Shown here: piece by piece, positions 9,315-21,482 of the stretch
How positions within the stretch are numbered: the stretch's first letter is position 1
How the letters are laid out: each line of letters starts with the position of its first letter
NCBI RefSeq assembly: GCF_029395535.1
Contig: NZ_CP113920.1
Location: 1,550,001 to 1,614,000, forward strand
From: Bifidobacterium sp. ESL0732
Lineage (GTDB): Bacteria > Actinomycetota > Actinomycetes > Actinomycetales > Bifidobacteriaceae
Length of the DNA stretch: 64,000 nucleotides
Direction of reading: 5' to 3'
Program-made: the position numbers and the translations under genes
The notes under the pieces: generated by a model
Database searches by the model: none
What the model was told of the DNA's origin: nothing
Seen by the model: only the letters and a program-made list of their open reading frames with translations

Positions 9315-10277
9315 ATGGCTTTCGGGAACAGGCCTGAAGACAACAATACGCAACAGCCTTACGGGCAGCCGAACGCGTACGGGCAAAACTACGGACAGCA
9401 ACAATACAACCAGTACGGTCAACCTCAGGGGCAGCCTTACGGGCAGAACTACGGCCAAGGCCAGAACATGCAGTACGGCCAGCCGTACGCACAGCCGCAG
9501 TATCAGCAGCCTCAGTACGGGCAGCCGGCCTACGCAGGCGCAGGCGCTGGAACGGCGGCACCGACGATGACGATGAACGGGCAGACCGCCTATTCCTTCG
9601 AACGTGCACGCCACGTCTCCACCACCAAAGCCTACGGCGAGATGACGCTCGGCCTGCTCTTGACCGCTGTAGTCGCCGTGTTCACCCAGATGACCGGCGC
9701 ACTCGAAGGCTTCCTACTGGCCACGGGCATGATCGGCTGGATCGGTCTGGCCGTGGTGCAGGTGGCCATCGCCATCGTGCTGGGCTGGCGCATCGACAAG
9801 ATGAAGGTCGGCACCGCACGCGCGATGTTCTATCTTTACGCCGCACTGACCGGCTTCACGCTCGCTACCATTTTCTATACTTACAGCCTACCGTCCATCG
9901 GCATCGCATTGGGGCTGTGCGTCGCGTTCTTCTTCGTGCTCACGATGCTTTCGCTGACGACCAAGAAGGACATGCTCAAGGCCGGCCCGATTCTGTTTGT
10001 CGCGCTTCTGGTGTTGCTTGTCGGCGAAGTCATCATGATGTTCCTTGCGCCCTCGCAGACTACGCTCATGGTCACCGGAGCCATCGGCCTCATCATCTTC
10101 GCGGGACTGACGATGTACGACGCCCAGCAGACGCGAGCCATGTTCGATGTGGCCGAGCAGCGCGGCGATACCGTGATGCTGAACCGCATCTCGATCATCT
10201 GCGCGCTGAACCTCTACCTCGACTTCATCAACATGTTCCTCTATCTGCTGCAGATTTTCGGCAACAGCGACAACTAA
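9315..10277 (+). CDS. Bax inhibitor-1/YccA family membrane protein with Gln/Gly/Tyr-rich N-terminus
   Basis: A 320-residue protein. Residues ~10-80 are a low-complexity cytosolic tail built from repeats of QPYGQ, YGQNYGQ and QYGQP. The rest is a bundle of six or seven hydrophobic helices (LGLLLTAVVAVFTQMTG, MIGWIGLAVVQVAIAIVLGW, AMFYLYAALTGFTLATIFYTY and others) ending in the BI-1/YccA pattern ALNLYLDFINMFLYLLQIFG. Family members are pH-sensitive calcium leak channels or protease-associated proteins; the bacterial role is poorly known. The ATG at 9315 follows AAAAGGAG. A bidirectional terminator separates it from the convergent aconitase gene. Confidence 0.88.
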   Translation: MAFGNRPEDNNTQQPYGQPNAYGQNYGQQQYNQYGQPQGQPYGQNYGQGQNMQYGQPYAQPQYQQPQYGQPAYAGAGAGTAAPTMTMNGQTAYSFERARHVSTTKAYGEMTLGLLLTAVVAVFTQMTGALEGFLLATGMIGWIGLAVVQVAIAIVLGWRIDKMKVGTARAMFYLYAALTGFTLATIFYTYSLPSIGIALGLCVAFFFVLTMLSLTTKKDMLKAGPILFVALLVLLVGEVIMMFLAPSQTTLMVTGAIGLIIFAGLTMYDAQQTRAMFDVAEQRGDTVMLNRISIICALNLYLDFINMFLYLLQIFGNSDN

Positions 10278-10314
10278 AAGCCAGCTAGCCCAATAGGCCT
10301 GTAGCGCATACTCG

Positions 10315-10349
10315 ATCGGGGATGACAGATGATTTCTGCCATCCCCGAT
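10315..10349. terminator. Bidirectional terminator between the Bax inhibitor-1 family gene and acn
   Basis: ATCGGGGATG and CATCCCCGAT form a 10-bp stem, extended by CAGA / TCTG. It lies between convergent genes, with short T/A tracts on both sides. Confidence 0.85.
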
Positions 10350-10399
10350 TTGTTATCTACCGAGTGTTTCCAACCACAGTCACCGTCGAACTCCAGCCT

Positions 10400-13117
<2,718 letters not shown>

Positions 13118-13438
13118 TGAAACCCTCCGAACGTTGTAAAGATACGTTCTTTTTATTATCGGTCAATCGAAAGTCGGAAACGTTAATAAATCCGTTTTTC
13201 TTCTTGATTCCACAATAATTGCGAGGTAAAACCCTTGGAAATCAACGAAAATCGTCAATTCACTATGTGAGACCCACAAATATGAAACCAAATCCCACCA
13301 AGCATTCAATCGTAGATAAGTAATTATTATTAGTCTGTATGTCAATATGTCGTGACATACAAAACACAGGCCTGATTCCTCCCCGGATTGCAAGGATGCC
13401 TGACCTGTGTTATCGAAAGACGTTCTCTAAACGCGAAC
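13118..13438. other. 321-bp intergenic region upstream of acnA
   Basis: AT-rich spacer holding the acnA promoter side and the 3' end of the P-type ATPase unit. Two structures are visible: a 9-bp inverted repeat with an 8-nt spacer (TGTATGTCA at 13336-13344, TGACATACA at 13353-13361) and an imperfect hairpin with arms AACACAGG (13363-13370) and CCTGTGTT (13404-13411), which may terminate the ATPase transcript. No coding potential is convincing. Confidence 0.6.
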
Positions 13439-16117
13439 CTACTTGTTCTTCTTGCGGTTGACGACGCTCGAGTAAAGACGTCCAAAAAGGTCAGCGATGG
13501 TCTGAATACCAGCAAAGATAACGACGGAAAGGGCCAACACGATGATGGTAGCGACCAACGTCCAACCGGTCGGGAACTGAAGCTCGAAGAAATTCGAGAC
13601 AATCGGGATAAACATGCCAATCAGTCCTGCCGCTGCGAACGCGGCCACCAACACGCCACGCCATGATTTCAACGGCTGGGCTACGCGGGCCATCACCAAG
13701 ATACCCAACACGAAGACGACGATGGCGCAAATATCACGCAGCTTCAGCAAATCACCCGGATTGGAAAGATTCCAATTCATGAAGCCCGGCAAGGTCCACA
13801 TAGTGAGCAACACGGAAAGCGCCACCGCTATACCGCCCGGCAAAGCGAAACGCACCACGCGCCCCAAGAATCCCGGAATATAGCGCCGGCTGTTCGGCGC
13901 AAGCGCGAGGATGAAAGCCGGCATGCCGATGGTCAACGCACCGATGTAGGTGATGTGGCGTGGCAGATACGGGAAGGGAATGAACGTGCAGACCACGCCG
14001 AGCGAGATGAGCGCGGAATAGACGGTTTTGACCAGGAAGAGCGAAGAGACGCGCTCCATGTTGGCCATGACCTGACGGCCGCGGGCCACAACGCTGGGCA
14101 GATGGGAGAATTTGGAATCGACCAGCACGACCTGGGCGACGGCCTTGGTGGCAGGCGCGGCGTTGCCCATGGCGATGCCCAAATCGGCCTCTTTCAAGGC
14201 GAGCGCGTCATTGACACCATCACCGGTCATGGCCACGACGTGCTTGCTTTCGTGCAGCGCGTCGACGATGGCTTTCTTCTGCTCGGGCAACACACGGCCG
14301 AGCACGTCGACGTTTTCCATGACGACGGAAAGTTTCTTGACATCACTAGGCAGTTCGCGGGCATCCATCGCCACCGGCTCGCGGTCTCCGGTCAGGCGAA
14401 CGGTTCTGGCGATGGCGCCGACGGTAGCTGGGCTGTCTCCGGAGATGATGCGGCAACGCACGCCCTGCTCGCGGAACCATTCCAGCGTTTCCTCGGCGTC
14501 ATCGCGGATGTGCTCTTGGCACAACACCAACGCAACCGGCACGGAAGCGGAAATCAGACGCGGATCGTTGGAAAAGTTGGTTGTGGCCTCGGACGTATTA
14601 CAAGCACTGGTTGCTCGGGCAATCAGCAGTACACGCATGCCTTGATTGGCATACTTGGCCACCATATTTTTGGCAGCCGTGCTGTCGCCTTCAAAGCCGC
14701 TGAACAGCATTTCCGGTGCACCCAGATACCAGACGTCACCGCCACGCACGATGGCGCTCCATTTGCGGGCCGACGAGAAAGGCACGCGAGCATCGACGGC
14801 CTGGGCATGGACACCCTTGGCATTCAAGGCCTTAAGTACCGCCTCCCCCGTGCCGTTGGGGTTCTCCTCATTGGAGAGGTCATACAACGCCTGCACCGCC
14901 GCGGCCTTTTCGTCGTCGGTGGTGCCGACGGTCACGCTGGCGTGTACGGCGTTTTGCCCAGACGGCGCATCCACGACGATATCGGCATCGGCGACCTGAC
15001 TTGCCACATCAGTCTCGCCGAGCATCACGACCTGATTGAAGACGATGCCACCGTCGGTAACGGTGCCGGTCTTATCAAGATTCAGAGCGTCGACGCGAGC
15101 GAGTGTTTCGACGCTTTCCAGTTCCTGAACCAGCGTGTGCTGACGTGCCAGACGCATTGCAGCGATGGCGAAATTCAGCGAGGTCAGCAGCACCAGGCCC
15201 TCGGGAATCATGCCGACCACGCCGGCTACGGCCGAAACGATGGCCGAACGCCACGCTCCGGTGGAGAAGGCGACCTGCCAGCCGCCGACGGTACGAATCT
15301 GGGAGGCAACGAGCAAAATACAGAGCGGAATGACGATGACGGTCATCACTTTGAGAATGGTGTTGATGCCCTTGCTCAAATCGGAGACGGTCTTCTTGTA
15401 GACCTTGGCCTTGGCCGTGAGCTTCGCGGCGTAACCGTGCTCACCCACCGCGTCGACGCGTACCAGCGCCATGCCGGAAGTCGCGTTGGAACCGGAATAG
15501 ACCTCGGCCTCTTCGCCTTTTTTGACCGTGCGGGATTCGCCGGTAAGCATCGATTCGTCGAGCTCAAGTCCCCACGTATGCACGATGGTGGCGTCGGCGG
15601 GCACCTGCTCACCGCTACGAAGCCAAAGCAAATCGCCGAGCACGATGTCCTCATGCTCGATTTCGACATCCCGTCCGTCACGCCTTACCAACGATTTCGA
15701 GGCGACCAGAATGGAAAGCTTGTCAAGCGTGTGTTTGGCCCGCATTTCAGTGAAAACGCCGATGCCAGAATTGATGATGATAACGAGCCCGAAAACGGCG
15801 TCCTTCCACTGCCCGGTCAAAAGCACCAAGACCATGGCCACGAAAATGATGGCGTTGAAGAGCGTAAAGACGTTCTCGCGGATGATCTGCCCCAGCGAGC
15901 GCGAGCTTTCGGTGTCAACCTTGTTGACGTTGCCCTGCTGGACCTGCTCGGCGACTTCGGCTTGTGTGAGTCCTACTTCCGAAATCTGGGGAAGACGAAC
16001 CGTGGACGCGCCTTGTTGCGCATCTTTGTTGCCATGACCATTGCCACCTTGCCCGTTCACGGACGTCTCGGCCGCACCCTGGCCGTCATTCTTCCCAAAA
16101 ATTCCGGTTGCACTCAT
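13439..16117 (-). CDS. Cation-translocating P-type ATPase (CtpE/Ca2+-like)
   Basis: An 892-residue membrane pump. Motifs in order are the actuator TGES (~residue 193), the transmembrane PEGL (GMIPEGLVLLTS, as in calcium and related transporters), the phosphorylated DKTGT (~346) and the hinge TGDGVND (~625), with membrane helices on both sides and a C-terminal helix group. The Gly/Gln/Asn-rich first ~35 residues look disordered. No heavy-metal-binding domain or CPx motif is present, which argues against a copper or zinc pump. Overall it resembles mycobacterial CtpE, reported as a calcium transporter; the ion here is inferred. The ATG at 16117 follows AAGGGG. Confidence 0.9.
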   Translation of the reverse strand: MSATGIFGKNDGQGAAETSVNGQGGNGHGNKDAQQGASTVRLPQISEVGLTQAEVAEQVQQGNVNKVDTESSRSLGQIIRENVFTLFNAIIFVAMVLVLLTGQWKDAVFGLVIIINSGIGVFTEMRAKHTLDKLSILVASKSLVRRDGRDVEIEHEDIVLGDLLWLRSGEQVPADATIVHTWGLELDESMLTGESRTVKKGEEAEVYSGSNATSGMALVRVDAVGEHGYAAKLTAKAKVYKKTVSDLSKGINTILKVMTVIVIPLCILLVASQIRTVGGWQVAFSTGAWRSAIVSAVAGVVGMIPEGLVLLTSLNFAIAAMRLARQHTLVQELESVETLARVDALNLDKTGTVTDGGIVFNQVVMLGETDVASQVADADIVVDAPSGQNAVHASVTVGTTDDEKAAAVQALYDLSNEENPNGTGEAVLKALNAKGVHAQAVDARVPFSSARKWSAIVRGGDVWYLGAPEMLFSGFEGDSTAAKNMVAKYANQGMRVLLIARATSACNTSEATTNFSNDPRLISASVPVALVLCQEHIRDDAEETLEWFREQGVRCRIISGDSPATVGAIARTVRLTGDREPVAMDARELPSDVKKLSVVMENVDVLGRVLPEQKKAIVDALHESKHVVAMTGDGVNDALALKEADLGIAMGNAAPATKAVAQVVLVDSKFSHLPSVVARGRQVMANMERVSSLFLVKTVYSALISLGVVCTFIPFPYLPRHITYIGALTIGMPAFILALAPNSRRYIPGFLGRVVRFALPGGIAVALSVLLTMWTLPGFMNWNLSNPGDLLKLRDICAIVVFVLGILVMARVAQPLKSWRGVLVAAFAAAGLIGMFIPIVSNFFELQFPTGWTLVATIIVLALSVVIFAGIQTIADLFGRLYSSVVNRKKNK

Positions 16118-16292
16118 TGATTGCCCCTTACCAGCGCCTTATCCATCCCATACGCAGATTCTCAGCCACTGATGCGATTCCTATTGCTCACCCGCCGCCA
16201 TCTTAAACCCCTCAGGCGGCTTTTCCTTGTTAAAGTATATGTTGTGCACTCTATCGTTTCAGCCGCGTTCGCGTTGGGCCTGCGCCGCATAT

Positions 16293-16868
16293 TTATGGTA
16301 ACGTCACGCTGATTGTCTTGTCGTGAGGATTGTCATTGATCGCTGCTTGGACGGCCTGGTCAAACGGAATCACACGCTTGGCGTCAGGCGAAGCCACTAT
16401 CCGCAACGATTCGGCATACAAATTCACGTCTTTCGGAGGGTCCACCGGGTTGACCAATATCACTGGGATACCGGCATCCCTCGCGGTTTGCAACGCCTCG
16501 GGCCAACCGTCAGCTTGGCTGTTTTGCATATTGAGACTGCTCACCACGAATGCGCTGACGGGCCTGCGGGTCATGTCTTTGAACGATTGGGTCGGATTGA
16601 GCGTTGTGGTTCCGTCGGGCATAGGGGCATACACGGCCTTGATATCGACTTTGCCGAAAGCATCAAGCACCGTATGGTCGAGGTCTTCGTCACCTGTGGT
16701 GACGACGCCGATAAGGAGGTCGGATTTGTCGACACTATCATGGTTGATATGTCGGGAAACGGAAGTGGTATCCCCCACTGCGGCATTCTTCGGGGCGCAA
16801 GAAGCGAGCGCCGGCATCGCCGACAATGCTATACAGACACTCAGCACGATTGACAATCCCCGGCGCAT
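16293..16868 (-). CDS. Putative lipoprotein resembling half of a sugar-type binding protein
   Basis: A 191-residue protein with a hydrophobic signal peptide ending in the lipobox LASC (Cys ~24), so it is probably anchored on the outer membrane face. The middle, SDLLIGVVTTGDEDLDHTVLDAFGKVDIKAVYAP and SAFVVSSLNMQNSQADGWPEALQTARDAGIPVILVNPVDPP, is reminiscent of one lobe of a type I periplasmic-binding fold, but the protein is about half the normal length and no transporter genes are adjacent. It starts 14 bp after the stop of the RNA methyltransferase gene and is probably co-transcribed with it. Its function is unknown. Confidence 0.6.
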   Translation of the reverse strand: MRRGLSIVLSVCIALSAMPALASCAPKNAAVGDTTSVSRHINHDSVDKSDLLIGVVTTGDEDLDHTVLDAFGKVDIKAVYAPMPDGTTTLNPTQSFKDMTRRPVSAFVVSSLNMQNSQADGWPEALQTARDAGIPVILVNPVDPPKDVNLYAESLRIVASPDAKRVIPFDQAVQAAINDNPHDKTISVTLP

Positions 16869-16882
16869 CGCAACCGCCTACT

Positions 16883-18181
16883 TCATTCGCCGTCGCGCAC
16901 GAAGAGCGCCACAGTTTCGACATGGTGGGTCATTGGGTAGATGTCGAAGGCCTGAATCGATTTCAGGGTGTAACCGAGCTTGGTCAGAGTAGCGGTGTCG
17001 CGAGCAAGGCTGGTCGGGTCGCAGGCAATATAGATGATGGCGTGTGTTCCGGCCTCGGCAAGCTGGCGGCAGACTTGCGCCTTGGCTCCGGCACGCGGCG
17101 GATCGAGCACGACAACGTTGGGATTAACCAGTTCTTCCGGAACCCTACGCAGGCAGTGCGCAACGTCGCCCTGCATCACGGTGACGTTGGCGTCCTTGGC
17201 GATATGCAGGTTGCGTTCGGCGTTGCGCACGGCCATACGACCGCCCTCCACCGACAGCATCTTGGTGTGACTGAAGGTCTTGGCCAGCGGAACTGTGAAA
17301 AGGCCGGAGCCAGAGAAGAGATCCCAGAGCGTGGCGGACTGCACACCGGAAAGCTCCTGGCTCACCAGACGCATGACATATTTGACTAGCGTGGGTGGGG
17401 CCAAGCGATGAACCTGCCAGAACCCGTCGGCCTCGACACCGTATTTGTAGCGTTTGCCGTCCACGTCCACGACTTCTTTGAGTCGTTTTTGTCCGGCGTG
17501 GAGATGACCGTCAACCGTGACGGCAAAGTTGTCGCCGACGGCCTCAAGCAAGGCCTTGTTTGGCGCACGGGAAGTATGGATATCGCGAGGCTCGGGTACG
17601 GCAACACGGATTTTGGCACCGGGCTCGAACTGTTCGTCCCAGAGTTTCTGGTCACGGGCGACGGCGAGCAAGGCACGGGTGGCGAGCGGCATCGTGTCGA
17701 TACGCACGCGTGTATGCGAAGCGCGGCGGCGCATGGAGACGCGACCGTCTTCGTCGGCGATCAGTTCGATGCGGGTTCGCCAGTGCAGGCCTTTTTCGTC
17801 CACGTCGCCGTCCATGCGGGCGACTGGCACGTCATCGATGTCGAGATGACCCATGCGTCGCATCTGGTCGGTGATGACCGCGGACTTCCATTTGATCTGA
17901 CCCGGCAGCGAGACGTGAATCAAATCGGCACCGCCGACTCCCCCGCCTTGAGCAAGTGGCCCAGCCAATGGCCAAAGCGGTTCAACACGGTCTTCCGAAG
18001 CCTCCACGACCTCGATGACCTCGCCGGTCCAGAAACGGTCGTCTCGATTGTGCGGCTCATCGAGCTCGATGGTGTCCAGCTCGCCGGGCAGCGCGAAACG
18101 CACGAAAACCACCCGCGCGTCGATATGGGCGACACAACGCCCCTGGTCGGCGTAACGCTCGATACGTACTGTGGTTTGCAT
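16883..18181 (-). CDS. TrmA/RlmD-type RNA 5-methyluridine methyltransferase
   Basis: A class I SAM-dependent methyltransferase of 432 residues that should methylate C5 of a uridine in rRNA or tRNA. The N-terminus (VRIERYADQGRCVAHIDARVVFVRFALPGE) fits a TRAM RNA-binding domain. The SAM motif is WDLFSGSGLFTVPLA (~residue 280), followed by VVLDPPRAGAK and the catalytic Cys in IYIACDPTSLARD (~388). The exact target base cannot be told from sequence. I start at ATG 18181, which has AGAGG 5 nt upstream; an ATG 21 bp further upstream lacks a site. No N-terminal Fe-S cysteine cluster of the RlmD kind was seen. Confidence 0.85.
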   Translation of the reverse strand: MQTTVRIERYADQGRCVAHIDARVVFVRFALPGELDTIELDEPHNRDDRFWTGEVIEVVEASEDRVEPLWPLAGPLAQGGGVGGADLIHVSLPGQIKWKSAVITDQMRRMGHLDIDDVPVARMDGDVDEKGLHWRTRIELIADEDGRVSMRRRASHTRVRIDTMPLATRALLAVARDQKLWDEQFEPGAKIRVAVPEPRDIHTSRAPNKALLEAVGDNFAVTVDGHLHAGQKRLKEVVDVDGKRYKYGVEADGFWQVHRLAPPTLVKYVMRLVSQELSGVQSATLWDLFSGSGLFTVPLAKTFSHTKMLSVEGGRMAVRNAERNLHIAKDANVTVMQGDVAHCLRRVPEELVNPNVVVLDPPRAGAKAQVCRQLAEAGTHAIIYIACDPTSLARDTATLTKLGYTLKSIQAFDIYPMTHHVETVALFVRDGE

Positions 18182-18321
18182 GTTGACCTCTGCTTCTAAC
18201 ATTCATTTTCCGCGCGGACGGATGTCAGGTCCCGCACTTTATCGTTCATTTTGTAGGGCATCTTGCGGCCGATATCCTTGATTTATCGAAACCGGCATAT
18301 CCCTTTGACTGGGGTATCAGT

Positions 18322-19119
18322 CTATCGTTGACCCTCGTCCGTAGCTTTCGCGGTATTCACATCATCTTCGACGGCACCGCCATTGTCAATGCCAGTACCC
18401 TCGCCATTTTCGGCTTGCTCATCCTCATCATCTTCCGATTTGAACTTGGGATGATGCCTCATCGGGTCGGCAATCAGCAGATACGAAACCCAAATCGCCA
18501 ATGCCCAGAACGGCAGACCCATCAAAAGCCTTGTCGTACCCAACCAAGTGACGTGATTGGTGAGGTAAAGCGGCACCTGCACCACCAACCGCAGGGCGAA
18601 CACTCCGATCCACATGGCCGTGACGATGTCGTAGGCACGCATGAGTTTCCTGTCGCCACGCCAATCGGCCAGCCAAGCACGGAAGTGTTCGGTAGGCAGG
18701 GACCGGATGAACTCTACCAGAAAACCGACCCCGGGCACGCGGATGGCAAGTGTGATGGCGAGAACCACGATATAGATGCTGTTGGTGAGGAATCCGTACA
18801 TGTAATAGTTGCGGGCCTCGTGTGTGTTCCACGCCCAAATAAGGCAGATGGCGATGGAAATCAGCCCGGCCAACGCGCCCAGCACAGTCTGGTGTTGGAT
18901 GAGACGCACGACGACCAGCAGCACGGCCAGCACCGCCGAAACGATGATGGTCATCTTGAGGTCCGAAGTGATGACGAACATGACCACGAACACGAAACCC
19001 GGCAACATGGATTCGACGACGCCACGAATGCCACCAATGGCGTCAATGACTGAAAAATCCTCGCCGTTTCCGGCTGCCGCCAGCGCTGCGAATCCTTGAC
19101 GTTTTTTGGTGTCGGCCAT
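18322..19119 (-). CDS. DUF3159 family membrane protein
   Basis: A 265-residue integral membrane protein with about five or six hydrophobic helices (GFVFVVMFVITS, MTIIVSAVLAVLLVVVRLI, VLGALAGLISIAICLIWAW, IYIVVLAITLAIRVPG, LLMGLPFWALAIWVSYLLIAD) and an acidic, Asp/Glu/Gly-rich C-terminal tail. It matches the actinobacterial DUF3159 family of unknown function, which is typically found beside DUF3710 and a TrmA-like gene, as here. The start is the ATG at 19119 (MADTKKRQG). No enzyme motif is visible. Confidence 0.82.
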   Translation of the reverse strand: MADTKKRQGFAALAAAGNGEDFSVIDAIGGIRGVVESMLPGFVFVVMFVITSDLKMTIIVSAVLAVLLVVVRLIQHQTVLGALAGLISIAICLIWAWNTHEARNYYMYGFLTNSIYIVVLAITLAIRVPGVGFLVEFIRSLPTEHFRAWLADWRGDRKLMRAYDIVTAMWIGVFALRLVVQVPLYLTNHVTWLGTTRLLMGLPFWALAIWVSYLLIADPMRHHPKFKSEDDEDEQAENGEGTGIDNGGAVEDDVNTAKATDEGQR

Positions 19120-19176
19120 GTTGTCCTGTTCTGTTTGAAGTGGTTTATTATCTCAAATCATCTCATGCCGGTACAT

Positions 19177-19214
19177 GATTCGCCGGTCAGCCCCCAAAGG
19201 CAAACCGGCGAATC
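19177..19214 (-). terminator. Hairpin between the DUF3710 and DUF3159 genes
   Basis: GATTCGCCGGT and ACCGGCGAATC form a perfect 11-bp stem with a 16-nt loop, just after the DUF3710 stop. It lacks a T-run, so it may be a processing or stability hairpin instead of a full terminator. Confidence 0.55.
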
Positions 19215-19228
19215 GAAGAGCAAGCAAA

Positions 19229-20161
19229 TCAGCGCAATTCCGAGAACATCGGGCCACGTGAAATGGTGGTCTGCACCTCGGTCTGCTGGTCGGCGACGAA
19301 CGGGCCTTTGATGCGCTTGGGAATCTTGTGGTCTTTGCTATCCTTGTCGGCCTTCGCCGCGGCTTCGTTGGCCTTGCGACGCTCCTCGGGCGAGACCGGG
19401 GCATGCATCGGAATCAGGTCGCGTGGGGCCAGCGGTTCCTCACCGCGGTCGACGACGATATCCGAAAAGAACTGATTCAAAGTCTTGGTCTCAGGGCTTT
19501 CCGGATGGGTGGCGGCGCGACCGGAGAAGATGCCGCGAAGCATCCAGCGGGGGCCGTCGACGCCGACGATGCGGGTGATGAGTTTCTTGCCGCCCTTCAC
19601 AACGACCGGCAACTTTATCTCGGTACCGAAAATGCCCGGTTCCTTACTGGCCTTGGGATTGGCAGCGAGCAAATCCTCGCTCACCCCGTCCCACAGGCTC
19701 AAAGTCTTGGGAGCTGCGAGCGCCTCGATCTCAAGGCTGGAGGCCTTGTAGGAGATGGTGCAGCCGAGTACCTGACCGCTGGCGCGGTTGGCCTTGACCC
19801 TCAGCTCGATGCCTTGCAGGAACGGCAGATAGTAGGCGCCCATATCGAGGTAGTCATCGTAATTCGGCGCTTCCTCCTCGTCAATGTCCCATGGCCCGTA
19901 CAACTCGCCACGTTCGGGGTAGGTCTCACTCGGCTCGTCGGGAACCTTGTATTCATCGGCCGCTTCGGTATCTTCGTTCTCAGAATCCGCTTCGGTATTC
20001 TCGGATTCCGCGTTTTCACTATCTTTTGCAGCGGCCGCACCGCTATCAGCACTGCTATCATCGGCTGCCGAATCAATGGCCTCGTCTTTTGCCTCGACCT
20101 CTTTTGCCTTGGCCTCGTCCTCGTCATCGTGCTTCTTTTTGCCGAATCCGAACAATCCCAT
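19229..20161 (-). CDS. DUF3710 family protein
   Basis: A 310-residue soluble protein: a basic start (MGLFGFGKKKHD), an acidic Asp/Glu/Ala/Ser-rich low-complexity stretch to about residue 90, then the DUF3710 domain (GPWDIDEEEAPNYDDYLDMGAYYLPFLQGIELRVK, ALAAPKTLSLWDGV, VDGPRWMLRGIFSGRAA, FFSDIVVDRGEEPLAPRDLIPM). The family is widespread in Actinobacteria, often near dut and DUF3159, and has no established function. The ATG at 20161 follows GAGGAAC. Confidence 0.86.
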   Translation of the reverse strand: MGLFGFGKKKHDDEDEAKAKEVEAKDEAIDSAADDSSADSGAAAAKDSENAESENTEADSENEDTEAADEYKVPDEPSETYPERGELYGPWDIDEEEAPNYDDYLDMGAYYLPFLQGIELRVKANRASGQVLGCTISYKASSLEIEALAAPKTLSLWDGVSEDLLAANPKASKEPGIFGTEIKLPVVVKGGKKLITRIVGVDGPRWMLRGIFSGRAATHPESPETKTLNQFFSDIVVDRGEEPLAPRDLIPMHAPVSPEERRKANEAAAKADKDSKDHKIPKRIKGPFVADQQTEVQTTISRGPMFSELR

Positions 20162-20357
20162 AGTTCCTCGTTTCAAAACCTAAAATGATGGTTCAAGCCT
20201 ATCACCGGGCGCAGTCGCAAAAGCCGTGCCGAATTCCTTTAATGATTTTTACGGCCAAATACGAAGGCAACGGTCATATAACCGACAACAAAACGCTATC
20301 AAAAGATCAGGAATCATAGGCAAAACACCAAATGGGAACCAAACCAGTCATTGCCTT

Positions 20358-21482
20358 TCAGACCTGCGGCTTTGGCGGGATTTCGCCGCTACCTCGCGCA
20401 ATAAACGTGGTGGGTATGACAATGGATTTAACAGTCGAATCCGTGGAATTGACTTTATTAAGCATCAGTTGCGCGGCTTGCTTCCCCAATTCCACACAAT
20501 TTTGCGAAATAACACTGACACCTGGATCCAGTAAATCGAAAAGGTCAAAATCGTCGAAGCCTATAAGTGCGATATCATGTTGCAAACCAGCCTCATAAAG
20601 CGCGTGTAAAGCCCCAATTGTGATGAAATTCTGTGCACTGAATATTGCTGTTGGCCGCTCGGATTGTCTGAGCAATACAGAAACTGCCTTGCGTGCCTCC
20701 TCCTTGTTTGCCAATTCAGAAATGACGCTCTTTTGGTTAAACGGAATACCGGCATCAACAAAAGCATCTCTGAAACCCAATTGGCGTTCCATAGCGGTTT
20801 GCACATGCAAGCGTTCGGTCAGCAACACGATTCTACGATGGCCCTGTTCGATCAGACGCAACGTAGCGGATTTCGACGCTTCACGATTATCGCTGGTGAC
20901 ATAATCCGCGGGCACTCCAGCCGGTTTGCGGTCAATGAACGTCAAAGGAATATTCAACGATTCGGCCATCTTGAGATTGCGCGGGTCGCTGTCGGCAGAG
21001 CTGAGAATTATCCCATCCACCCTTCTGCTGACAAGATCTTTGAAGATAACCGCCTCTTGCAACGGATCCTCATGCGAGCTGCCGGTAATCAACGTATAGT
21101 TTTTCACACGAAGTGTATCTTCTATGCTACTTTGCACCTGACCGGCAAACGGATTGGTGACGCTACTGATAATTAGCCCGAACGCGTTGGTACGTCCGTC
21201 GGAGCGCCGTAGACTTCTGGCACGGACATCGACTTGATAGTGAAGGTCTTTAATCGCTTTCCATACACGATCAGAAGTCTCTTGCGTGACATAATGTTCC
21301 TGATTAATCACGCGCGACACGGTCTTTAAACCAACACCCGCCTTTTCAGCAACCTGACGCATGGTGACATTCTTTTTAGGTGCCACAAGCCCGGAAACGG
21401 CCGAATCGCCGTTCTCCTGTTTCCGTCGTGCACGGTCATCTGTTTTATTCACAAACGGACTCTTTTCACTGTCTGTATTCAT
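20358..21482 (-). CDS. rbsR: LacI-family transcriptional regulator of the adjacent sugar transporter
   Basis: A 374-residue regulator. After a ~40-residue charged extension it has a LacI helix-turn-helix (VTMRQVAEKAGVGLKTVSRVINQEHYV), the hinge helix RARSLRR and a sugar-binding core (FGLIISSVTNPFAGQVQSSIEDTLR, VDGIILSSADSD, FIDRKPAG, ALIGFDDFDLFDLLDPGVSVI). It is divergent from rbsA-like and separated from it by 309 bp that carry LacI-type palindromes, so local control is likely. In Bifidobacterium breve a LacI regulator of this kind controls the ribose genes; the effector here is inferred. The start is uncertain: ATG 21482 has no clear ribosome-binding site. Confidence 0.82.
   Translation of the reverse strand: MNTDSEKSPFVNKTDDRARRKQENGDSAVSGLVAPKKNVTMRQVAEKAGVGLKTVSRVINQEHYVTQETSDRVWKAIKDLHYQVDVRARSLRRSDGRTNAFGLIISSVTNPFAGQVQSSIEDTLRVKNYTLITGSSHEDPLQEAVIFKDLVSRRVDGIILSSADSDPRNLKMAESLNIPLTFIDRKPAGVPADYVTSDNREASKSATLRLIEQGHRRIVLLTERLHVQTAMERQLGFRDAFVDAGIPFNQKSVISELANKEEARKAVSVLLRQSERPTAIFSAQNFITIGALHALYEAGLQHDIALIGFDDFDLFDLLDPGVSVISQNCVELGKQAAQLMLNKVNSTDSTVKSIVIPTTFIARGSGEIPPKPQV

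Noticed and set aside
13955..16120. A 721-codon open frame on the plus strand across the P-type ATPase gene
   Set aside because: It is the exact antisense of a clearly conserved ATPase, rich in His, Gly and Arg as expected from GC-rich antisense frames, and has no family motif or ribosome-binding site.
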